Shown piece after piece: positions 1 to 5,380 of a stretch of DNA of 6,125 nucleotides. The stretch is from assembly GCA_017959485.1 (NCBI GenBank), contig JAGDAM010000297.1:1-6125 (forward strand), read 5' to 3'. This DNA is from Clostridia bacterium. Lineage in GTDB: Bacteria > Bacillota_A > Clostridia > Oscillospirales > CAG-272. How positions within the stretch are numbered: position 1 is the first letter of the stretch; every line of letters starts with the position of its first letter. The notes beneath the pieces were generated by a model. That model worked only from the letters and a program-made list of their open reading frames with translations. It had not been told where the DNA came from and made no database searches. The translations under genes were made by a program, and so were the position numbers.

Positions 1-1370
1 AGGGTCGATCCGCAGATCGAGGCCTGAGAGGTCGAGCCGTTGGAGGAGAGAATCTCGGAAACGAGACGGATTGCGTAGGGGAACTCATCCTCGGAGGGGA
101 GGACCGGAACGAGAGCTCTCTCGGCGAGAGCGCCGTGGCCGATCTCGCGTCTGCCGGGGCTGCGCATCGGCTTTGCCTCGCCGGTGGAGTAGCCGGGCAT
201 ATTGTAGTGATGCATATATCTCTTGGAATCCTCATTGTCGATTCCGTCGAGCATCTGGGCCTCGGCGAGGGTGCCGAGCGTGGCGACAGTCAGGGCCTGA
301 GTCTGGCCTCTGGTGAACATTCCGCTGCCGTGAACTCTCGGAAGGAGGCCGACGCGCGCGTCGAGCGGACGGAGTTCGTTCATCGCGCGGCCGTCGACTC
401 TCTTCTTGTCGCGGAGCAGCCAGCGGCGGACGACCTTCTTCTGGAGCTTGTACTCGAGTTCGGCCCACTGATCGGCGATCGTCGGGTACTCTTCCGAGAA
501 CTTTTCGATGACGGCCTGCTTTATCGGGAGCATGCGGGCGTCGCGGACGTTCTTGTCGTCGGTGTCGAGGGCGTTCATAAGATCGTTTTCGCAGAAGGCG
601 AAGACCTTGTCGAACATGTCGTGATCGAGTTCGCCCGACGGGAATTCGAACTTCGGCTTGCCGATCTCGTCGACGATGGCGTTGACGAAAACGAGCAGGT
701 CGCGGATCTCGCGGTGGCCGAGCATAATCGCGTTGTACATATCCTCGTCGGACACTTCGCGCGCGCCTGCTTCGATCATGACCACTTTTTCGCTCGAGGC
801 CGCGACGGTGAGAGCGAGGTCGGATTTCTTCGACTGTTCCTCGGTCGGGTTGACGATGAGCTTGCCGTCGACCATGCCGACTTCAACGCTGGCGACAGGT
901 CCGTTCCACGGAATGTCCGAGATCGAGAGGGCGATCGAGGCGCCGAGCATGGCGGCGACTTCGGGAGAGCAGTCGGGATCGTAGGACATGACCGTCAGTA
1001 CGAGAGACACGTCGTTGCGCAGATCCTTCGGGAAGAGCGGACGGATGGGACGGTCGATGACGCGGGAGGAGAGGATCGCCTTTTCGGACGGTTTGCCTTC
1101 GCGCTTGAAATAGCCGCCCGGAATCTTGCCCGATGCGTACATTTTTTCTTCGAAATCGACCGAGAGGGGAAGGAAATCGATGCCCTCGCGGGGTTCCTTC
1201 GAAGCCGTGGCGTTGCAGAGAACGACGGTGTCGCCGTATCTGACGAGGCAGGATCCGTTGGCGAGTCCGCACATCATTCCGGTTTCGACAGTCAGCGGTC
1301 TGCCGGCGAAGGTGTATCTGAACTCGCGGTGTTTGTCAAAGACCATAGGTTTGCTTGTTACTTCGTACAT
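1..1370 (-). CDS. pnp: Polynucleotide phosphorylase, N-terminal two-thirds (cut by window start)
   Basis: Phosphorolytic 3'-to-5' exoribonuclease that degrades RNA with inorganic phosphate and can add tails in reverse; it acts in the cytoplasm as a trimer. I translated the minus strand from ATG at 1370: 456 codons stay open to the window edge. The start reads MYEVTSKPMVFDKHREF, followed by the first RNase PH domain (about residues 10-145, with the FEEKMYASGKIPGGYFKREG stretch and the DRPIRPLFP motif), a linker with NGPVASVEVGMVDGKLIVNP, the all-helical region (about 230-320), and the start of the second RNase PH domain with FTRGQTQALTVATLGT (from residue 352) and the SEILSSNGSTSQASICG phosphate-site segment near the cut. 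The catalytic aspartates, KH and S1 domains would lie beyond base 1. It sits 172 bp downstream of rpsO on the same strand, the usual arrangement. The start is fixed by a GGAGGT Shine-Dalgarno six bases upstream. No frameshift is seen. Confidence 0.97.
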   Translation of the reverse strand, partial: MYEVTSKPMVFDKHREFRYTFAGRPLTVETGMMCGLANGSCLVRYGDTVVLCNATASKEPREGIDFLPLSVDFEEKMYASGKIPGGYFKREGKPSEKAILSSRVIDRPIRPLFPKDLRNDVSLVLTVMSYDPDCSPEVAAMLGASIALSISDIPWNGPVASVEVGMVDGKLIVNPTEEQSKKSDLALTVAASSEKVVMIEAGAREVSDEDMYNAIMLGHREIRDLLVFVNAIVDEIGKPKFEFPSGELDHDMFDKVFAFCENDLMNALDTDDKNVRDARMLPIKQAVIEKFSEEYPTIADQWAELEYKLQKKVVRRWLLRDKKRVDGRAMNELRPLDARVGLLPRVHGSGMFTRGQTQALTVATLGTLAEAQMLDGIDNEDSKRYMHHYNMPGYSTGEAKPMRSPGRREIGHGALAERALVPVLPSEDEFPYAIRLVSEILSSNGSTSQASICGST

Positions 1371-1376
1371 TGCTGT

Positions 1377-1382
1377 ACCTCC
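1377..1382 (-). promoter_or_regulatory. Ribosome binding site of pnp
   Basis: On the minus strand GGAGGT lies six bases before the ATG at 1370. It is preceded by an AT-rich, probably unstructured stretch (1386-1399), which would keep the site open. This decides the start of pnp. Confidence 0.85.
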
Positions 1383-1420
1383 GTGAATTATTATATTATC
1401 CGCGGAAGCTTAGCACTTAA

Positions 1421-1462
1421 CGGCGTGTCCGCCGGCACGGTTTCCCGCGACGGGCAAACCGT
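1421..1462 (-). promoter_or_regulatory. Tandem hairpins in the pnp 5' leader
   Basis: Two adjacent inverted repeats sit about 50 bases upstream of the pnp start. Hairpin A pairs 1421-1425 with 1430-1434 (CGGCG/CGCCG, 4-nt loop). Hairpin B pairs 1437-1443 with 1456-1462 (ACGGTTT/AAACCGT), continues as CCCG/CGGG (1444-1447 with 1451-1454) with one unpaired base at 1455, and has a 3-nt loop. In Escherichia coli the pnp leader forms a stem cut by RNase III, after which PNPase represses its own translation. A similar role here is an inference from position and structure only. The rest of the 1371-1542 gap holds the RBS and another hairpin at 1500-1537; no gene is seen in it. Confidence 0.5.
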
Positions 1463-1499
1463 TAAATGCTGATCTTCCGCCGGATTGTTTCGGAATTGA

Positions 1500-1544
1500 A
1501 CGGGGCGGGAGGAAACGGTTTCGCCCCTCCCGCCCGTCTTTTTT
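1500..1544 (+). terminator. Hairpin with T-run in the rpsO-pnp gap
   Basis: A ten-base-pair stem (1503-1512 with 1526-1535, GGGCGGGAGG against CCTCCCGCCC) plus two outer pairs across a one-base bulge encloses a 13-nt loop. On the plus strand six T residues follow (1539-1544), giving the form of an intrinsic terminator, and this T-run overlaps the rpsO stop codon. Both neighbouring genes run on the minus strand, where the hairpin is followed by GTTCAATTCC rather than a U-tract. For the rpsO transcript it is therefore probably a leaky terminator, processing site or 3'-stabilising stem; for plus-strand (antisense) transcripts it would be a good terminator. Confidence 0.5.
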
Positions 1545-1806
1545 ACTTTCTGATATCGAGTCTCTGAATGATCGAACGGTAGCGCTCGATGTCGACCTTC
1601 ATCAGATACTTGAGCAGATTTCTTCTGCGTCCGACCATCTTGAGCAGTCCGCGGCGGCTGTGGTTGTCGTTCGGGTTCTGCTTAAGGTGCTCGTTGAGAG
1701 AATTGATCCTGTTGGTCAGGATCGCGATCTGTACTTCCGGGGAGCCGGTGTCGCCTTCGGCGGTGGCGTACTCGGAAATGATCGCCTGCTTTTCTTCCTT
1801 TGTCAT
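1543..1806 (-). CDS. rpsO: 30S ribosomal protein S15
   Basis: Primary-binding protein of the small ribosomal subunit; it binds the three-way junction of the central domain of 16S rRNA and helps form bridge contacts with the 50S subunit. The 87-residue product matches the family's usual length (about 88-89). Its four-helix pattern is clear: the conserved [11 protein letters not shown] segment (residues 18-28), [17 protein letters not shown] (46-62) and the C-terminal [15 protein letters not shown]. The RNA-contact residues expected for the family (D19, T20, G21, Q26, H49, S50) are present. A GAGGTGA ribosome binding site six bases upstream (1813-1819) supports the ATG at 1806. It is the first gene of the rpsO-pnp unit, with its own promoter at 1904-1932 and a structured leader that may let S15 control its own synthesis. 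Confidence 0.98.
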   Translation of the reverse strand: MTKEEKQAIISEYATAEGDTGSPEVQIAILTNRINSLNEHLKQNPNDNHSRRGLLKMVGRRRNLLKYLMKVDIERYRSIIQRLDIRK

Positions 1807-1834
1807 GCTCTTTCACCTCATGATGGAATTTTTG

Positions 1835-1895
1835 CGCTGACTCAGCCCGCGTCGGGTGAAAACCTTACGGCCGATAGTCCGCGACCGGGTCAGCG
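1835..1895 (-). promoter_or_regulatory. Structured rpsO leader, candidate S15-binding element
   Basis: The transcribed leader can fold into a three-way junction. P1 is seven pairs (1889-1895 with 1835-1841, CGCUGAC/GUCAGCG). P2 is six pairs (1882-1887 with 1868-1873) with an 8-nt loop and includes a U1884-G1871 wobble next to a C-G pair. P3 is four pairs (1853-1856 with 1846-1849) with a 3-nt loop. The wobble pairs only in the minus-strand RNA; on the plus strand it would be an A-C mismatch, which supports the sense orientation. S15 recognises a three-way junction and a GU/GC motif in 16S rRNA, and several bacterial groups use rpsO leaders mimicking one or both to repress translation. The element ends about 15 bases before the Shine-Dalgarno. 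The assignment is inferred from the fold drawn by eye, without alignment. Confidence 0.5.
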
Positions 1896-1903
1896 ACAGC
1901 ATA

Positions 1904-1932
1904 ATTATATCACTTTCATTTGAAATTGTAAA
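1904..1932 (-). promoter_or_regulatory. Sigma-A-type promoter of rpsO-pnp
   Basis: On the minus strand the -35 TTTACA (1927-1932) is separated by 17 bases from a perfect -10 TATAAT (1904-1909). Transcription would begin near 1897, giving a leader of about 90 nt that contains the three-way-junction fold. No other good promoter is seen between here and pnp. Confidence 0.8.
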
Positions 1933-1982
1933 TACTTTTCATCCAATTTTACTTTCTTCTTCGGGAAGCCGTCAAAAAAAGC

Positions 1983-2011
1983 TTGACAAACCGCGGAAAA
2001 AACAATATAAT
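1983..2011 (+). promoter_or_regulatory. Perfect-consensus promoter of the sugar-binding protein gene
   Basis: TTGACA (1983-1988), a 17-base spacer and TATAAT (2006-2011) match the housekeeping sigma consensus at all twelve positions. The start of transcription would be near 2018, leaving a leader of about 32 nt. The -35 box is 50 bp from the divergent rpsO -35 box. I see no clear operator palindrome or catabolite-response element around it. Confidence 0.85.
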
Positions 2012-2034
2012 GAAGCAAATTACTATCCATTTAC

Positions 2035-2041
2035 GGAGGAG
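2035..2041 (+). promoter_or_regulatory. Ribosome binding site of the binding-protein gene
   Basis: GGAGGAG lies eight bases before the ATG at 2050 and fixes this start, which also gives a complete lipoprotein signal peptide. Confidence 0.85.
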
Positions 2042-2049
2042 AACAGGTA

Positions 2050-3591
2050 ATGAAAGCACTCGCGAAAATCCTTTCGCTGCTCATAGCCGCCATTATGATT
2101 CTGTCTTTTGCCGCCTGCGCCAACGGGATCTCAGAGGATACCCAGAAGGAAACCGAACCCGTAGCTCAGACCGGTGAGGGCAGCGAGGCGGAAGTGACGA
2201 CGTCCAACGGACTCGATCCCCAGGGATACAAACTGGACGATCTCGATCCCAACCTCGATTTTGAAAACGAAACGGTGTCTATCCTCTTCTGGTCCGACTC
2301 GGAAAGACCCGAGTTTGAAATCACCGAGGAAGAGAACAACGGTTCGCTCATCAATTCAGCCATCTACAACAGAAACGTAAGAACCGAGGAGCGTCTCAAG
2401 GTTACGCTTGAATGGACCGGCAAGGACGGCGACAACACCGACCGCGCCGCGTTCACCCAGTACGTCGAAACCACCTTTGCGGGCGGAACCTACTTCGACA
2501 TCATCGCCACCTACTCCAGGACGTCGGCCATGCTTATCGTCCGCGGACTGCTCAAAAATCTGAAGGCGATCGACAATTCGCATCTCAACTTCTCGCAGCC
2601 CTGGTGGCCCAAGAGACTGGTCGACACCGTTGAGATAAACGGCAAGATTTATTCGGTCTCGGGTGACATCTCGACCAACGTGCTTCACTTTATGTACTGC
2701 GTGTACTACAACATCGAGCTGCTCGAGTCGCTCAACCTTGAAGACCCGATCCCGCTGGTCGACAGCAAGCACTGGACCATCGATAAACCGATTGAACTGT
2801 CCTCCAACGTTCACCAGGATCTCAACCAGGACGGCAAGAAGGACAATCTCGACGCTTTCGGATTCGTTTCGGTCAACTACGGACTCGACGCCTTCTACAC
2901 CGGTTCGGGACTGCGCCTCGTTGAACAGGATCCCGAAAAGACTCTCATTATCTCCCCCGATTACGTCAGCCAGAAGGCGGTCGACCTTGAGGACAAGCTC
3001 GGCGCCTGGCTCGCAACCGAGTCCTGCTTCGTAGGAAGCGACTACGCCTTCTCCTTCGCGGACGGCAACACTCTCTTTATGCAGAACCGTGTTTACGCCG
3101 CAGACGGATACAAAGCCAATGCCGAACACAACCTCAACGGCGTGGCCTGGGCGTACGGCGTGCTGCCCACTCCGCTTTACGATCTTGACCAGCCCGAATA
3201 CATCACCGTCGTCGGCAACCCCTTCACCCTCTGGGGAATCGAGACCAATCCGGTTGACGACAGCGGATTCGAGCGCGCGACCGCCGTCATCGAGTGCATG
3301 GCCAGCTACGGCTATCGTCTTACCACTCCCGCCCTCTTCGAGACGAATATGAAGTACAGATACACGACCGAGAGCAAGGGCGATTCGGTAAGAATGTTCG
3401 ACATCATCCACAATACCATTGATTTCGACCTCGGCCGTATCTTCTCGAACGACCTTGATTATATGTCCGAGACCCCGAGCAAGGCCGCCGCCGTCAACGC
3501 TCAGTGGGGCGCTCAGATGCTCAAGGTAAAGTCCACGCTTGACAGCAAACTGAAGAAAGTCGTCAAGAATATTCTGGACAAAGCCGAATAA
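2050..3591 (+). CDS. Extracellular solute-binding lipoprotein, probably for sugars
   Basis: Likely the surface receptor of an ABC importer for a carbohydrate. The 513-residue product starts with a lysine-containing n-region, a hydrophobic stretch (about 7-20) and a lipobox-like SFAAC, so Cys23 should be lipid-modified and anchor it to the outer face of the membrane. An acidic, Thr/Ser/Gly-rich linker (about 24-65) follows. The mature part has hallmarks of the family 1 binding-protein fold: a first strand VSILFW (76-81), YFDIIA (148-153), LKNL (168-171) and INGKIYSVSGD (196-206). DLNQDGKKDNLD (257-268) is a DxNxDGxxD calcium-loop-like motif that occurs in many such proteins. It has its own strong promoter and precedes a GH2 hydrolase and a dehydrogenase on the same strand, suggesting an oligosaccharide or glycoside ligand. 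No permease or ATPase gene is adjacent, which is odd. The family call rests on motifs; the ligand is unknown. Confidence 0.85.
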   Translation: MKALAKILSLLIAAIMILSFAACANGISEDTQKETEPVAQTGEGSEAEVTTSNGLDPQGYKLDDLDPNLDFENETVSILFWSDSERPEFEITEEENNGSLINSAIYNRNVRTEERLKVTLEWTGKDGDNTDRAAFTQYVETTFAGGTYFDIIATYSRTSAMLIVRGLLKNLKAIDNSHLNFSQPWWPKRLVDTVEINGKIYSVSGDISTNVLHFMYCVYYNIELLESLNLEDPIPLVDSKHWTIDKPIELSSNVHQDLNQDGKKDNLDAFGFVSVNYGLDAFYTGSGLRLVEQDPEKTLIISPDYVSQKAVDLEDKLGAWLATESCFVGSDYAFSFADGNTLFMQNRVYAADGYKANAEHNLNGVAWAYGVLPTPLYDLDQPEYITVVGNPFTLWGIETNPVDDSGFERATAVIECMASYGYRLTTPALFETNMKYRYTTESKGDSVRMFDIIHNTIDFDLGRIFSNDLDYMSETPSKAAAVNAQWGAQMLKVKSTLDSKLKKVVKNILDKAE

Positions 3592-3611
3592 AGGCAATAA
3601 TTATATTATTC

Positions 3612-3644
3612 TCGCCTGTCCGCGCCTTCCGCGCGGACAGGCGA
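3612..3644 (+). repeat. Perfect 14-bp stem-loop between binding-protein and GH2 genes
   Basis: Positions 3612-3625 pair without mismatch with 3631-3644 around a 5-nt loop (CTTCC). The stem is GC-rich (TCGCCTGTCCGCGC). It begins 20 bases after the binding-protein stop codon and ends 21 bases before the GH2 start. No T-run follows on either strand, so it is not a canonical intrinsic terminator. Stems in this position after binding-protein genes often protect the upstream mRNA from 3' decay, leaving the receptor more abundant than the enzymes; that role is inferred here. A terminator of unusual form is the alternative. Confidence 0.7.
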
Positions 3645-3665
3645 ATTGTGCAATAACGGAGAAAA

Positions 3666-5378
3666 ATGATGAGAAACGAATATCCGCGTCCCGATATGAG
3701 GCGCGACGACTGGATAAATCTCAACGGCGAATGGGAGTTTGCCGAGGATTATTCAAAAAGCGGAAGAGCGCGCGGGATGAGCTCGCCGGACGCGCCGGAC
3801 AAGCTGTTCCCGCTGAAAATAAACGTGCCCTTCTGCCGGGAATCTTCGCTGTCGGGGCTCGGTCACACCGATTTCTGCGACGCCGTCTGGTACCGGAAGA
3901 AAATCCTTCTGCCCGAAGGCTGGAAGGACGGGGACGGCCGCGTGTTTATCCGTATCGGCGCCTGCGACTGGCAGACGAGCGTCTGGGTTAACGGTAAACT
4001 CTGCGGCGTTCACCGCGGCGGATACGTCTCCTTTTCGTTTGAAATAACGAAAGCCCTGACTGCGGGAGAGAATCTGATCACGATTCTCGCCGAGGACGAT
4101 CTTCGTTCTCACCGCCAGGCCGCCGGCAAGCAGTCTGACAGATACGCCTCGCACGGCTGTTCATATACCAGGACGACCGGTATCTGGCAGACCGTCATCC
4201 TCGAGCGCGTTCCGAAAGAATATATAAAATCCTTTAAGTTTTATCCCGACGTCACGGGAGGCAAACTCGGTATTACCGCCTTCTGCGACGCTCCCGACGG
4301 CGCCGAACTGGCCGTTCTCGCCGTTTACGAGGGCCGGACGGTGGGGACCGCCTCGGCCTTTGTGAGCGGCGGCGCCGCGGTTCTGACTCTTCCTCTGTCG
4401 GAGCTTCATCTTTGGGAGCCGGGAGAGGGGCGCCTTTACGATATCGACCTGTCGCTCGGCGGCGACACGGTTCACAGCTATTTCGGCATGCGGTCGGTCG
4501 CCGTGAAGGACGGGTTTCTGTATATCAACGGCAAAAGAGTCTTTCAGCGGCTGGTGCTCGATCAGGGGTTCTATCCCGACGGCGTCTATACGGCTCCCGA
4601 TGACCGAGAGCTCGAGGGCGACGTTCTCCGCTCGACGGCCTGCGGCTTCAACGGAGCCCGGCTGCATCAGAAGATATTCGAGCCGCGCTTCCTTTTCTGG
4701 TGCGATCTGCACGGCTATATCGTCTGGGGCGAGCACGCGAACTGGGTGATGAACGCCGCCGACCCCGGCGCCTGGGCGAATTTCATCCCCGAGTGGACCG
4801 AGTGCCTCGTGCGCGATTTCAACCACCCGGCGATAGTCGGCTGGTGTCCTCTCAACGAGACCCAGCGGGATCAGGACCAGGGATTTGTCAGGGCGCTCGC
4901 CGACGTCACCCGCTCATTCGATCCGACCCGCGCGTATATCGACACGTCGGGCTGGAACCACGTCGAAGGAGTATCCGACGTACTCGACAATCACGATTAC
5001 GAACAGAACCCGGAGGTCTTCCGCGCGCGCTACGAGGCGCAGCTGAAGGAAGGCGTGCCGGCCGATCCGAGACACAATCCCTTCCCGATTTTTTCGACCT
5101 TCGTCAGCGAGTACGGCGGAATCAGATGGGCGCCGGAAGACGCGGCCGGCTGGGGATACGGCAACGCCCCGAAGACCGGCGAAGAGTTCCTCGAGAGGTG
5201 GAAGGGCCTGACTCTCGCGCTGCTTGAAAACCCCGGTATAGGCGGACTCTGCTACACGCAGCTGACCGACGTCGAACAGGAGATGAACGGTCTTTACACC
5301 TACGGCAGAGAGGCGAAATTCGATCCCGGATTCTTCCGCGATATCCTGTCGAGACGCGCCGCCTGCGAGGAGGAATGA
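3666..5378 (+). CDS. Glycoside hydrolase family 2 enzyme (intracellular, specificity unknown)
   Basis: Retaining exo-glycosidase of the family that includes beta-galactosidases, beta-glucuronidases and beta-mannosidases. The 570 residues show the family order: N-terminal sugar-binding jelly-roll domain (about 1-185, with LNGEWEFA at 19-26, VWVNGKLCGVHRGGY and YTRTTGIWQTVILE), an Ig-like domain (about 186-285, ending in FGMRSVAV from 273), then the TIM barrel with LDQGFYPDGVYTAPDD, HQKIFEPRFLFWCDLHGYIV and WGEH. The predicted acid/base is Glu398 in NHPAIVGWCPLNET and the nucleophile Glu482 in STFVSEYGGIRW, 84 residues apart, consistent with the family. It is compact, close to beta-glucuronidase length and far shorter than LacZ. 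No signal peptide is seen, so it should act on imported substrate. Two ATGs are possible (3666 and 3669); GGAG at 3658-3661 is 4 or 7 bases away, so the second is slightly favoured by spacing. The stop is two bases before the next gene's ATG. Confidence 0.88.
   Translation: MMRNEYPRPDMRRDDWINLNGEWEFAEDYSKSGRARGMSSPDAPDKLFPLKINVPFCRESSLSGLGHTDFCDAVWYRKKILLPEGWKDGDGRVFIRIGACDWQTSVWVNGKLCGVHRGGYVSFSFEITKALTAGENLITILAEDDLRSHRQAAGKQSDRYASHGCSYTRTTGIWQTVILERVPKEYIKSFKFYPDVTGGKLGITAFCDAPDGAELAVLAVYEGRTVGTASAFVSGGAAVLTLPLSELHLWEPGEGRLYDIDLSLGGDTVHSYFGMRSVAVKDGFLYINGKRVFQRLVLDQGFYPDGVYTAPDDRELEGDVLRSTACGFNGARLHQKIFEPRFLFWCDLHGYIVWGEHANWVMNAADPGAWANFIPEWTECLVRDFNHPAIVGWCPLNETQRDQDQGFVRALADVTRSFDPTRAYIDTSGWNHVEGVSDVLDNHDYEQNPEVFRARYEAQLKEGVPADPRHNPFPIFSTFVSEYGGIRWAPEDAAGWGYGNAPKTGEEFLERWKGLTLALLENPGIGGLCYTQLTDVEQEMNGLYTYGREAKFDPGFFRDILSRRAACEEE
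5367..5373 (+). promoter_or_regulatory. Ribosome binding site of the dehydrogenase gene
   Basis: GAGGAGG lies inside the last codons of the GH2 gene, seven bases before ATG 5381. An in-frame ATG at 5375 is only one base from it and is unlikely to be used. The arrangement suggests translational coupling with the GH2 gene. Confidence 0.8.
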
Positions 5379-5380
5379 CA

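Noticed and set aside
1390..1395. TATAAT on the minus strand just upstream of pnp, as a separate pnp promoter
   Set aside because: No -35 match lies at 16-18 bases (the 17-bp position reads AAGTGC), and transcription would begin at the Shine-Dalgarno itself. The AT-rich run more likely keeps the RBS unstructured.
135..1472. Long plus-strand open frame (445 codons) opposite pnp
   Set aside because: The minus strand here encodes an unmistakable PNPase in one intact frame. The plus-strand product is a low-complexity Arg/Glu/Asp/Val-rich shadow with no recognisable domain and no ribosome binding site; it is a by-product of the GC-rich codon use.
1943..1966. CTTC/GAAG inverted repeat between the divergent promoters as an operator or terminator
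   Set aside because: Only four base pairs with no T-run following it on either strand; too weak to claim.
1981..2005. Catabolite-response (cre-like) element overlapping the binding-protein promoter
   Set aside because: The sequence around TTGACAAACCGCGG does not fit the cre consensus spacing; the similarity is superficial.
2356..3597. Long minus-strand open frame (413 codons) opposite the binding-protein gene
   Set aside because: It is antisense to a gene with a perfect promoter, RBS, signal peptide and family motifs. The Val/Gly/Asp-rich product has no family features and reads as a shadow.
3575..3607. TGGACA followed by TAATTA/TATATT as a promoter for the GH2 gene
   Set aside because: The better -10 match (TATATT) is 21 bases from TGGACA and the 17-base one (TAATTA) is poor. 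Read-through from the upstream strong promoter is simpler.
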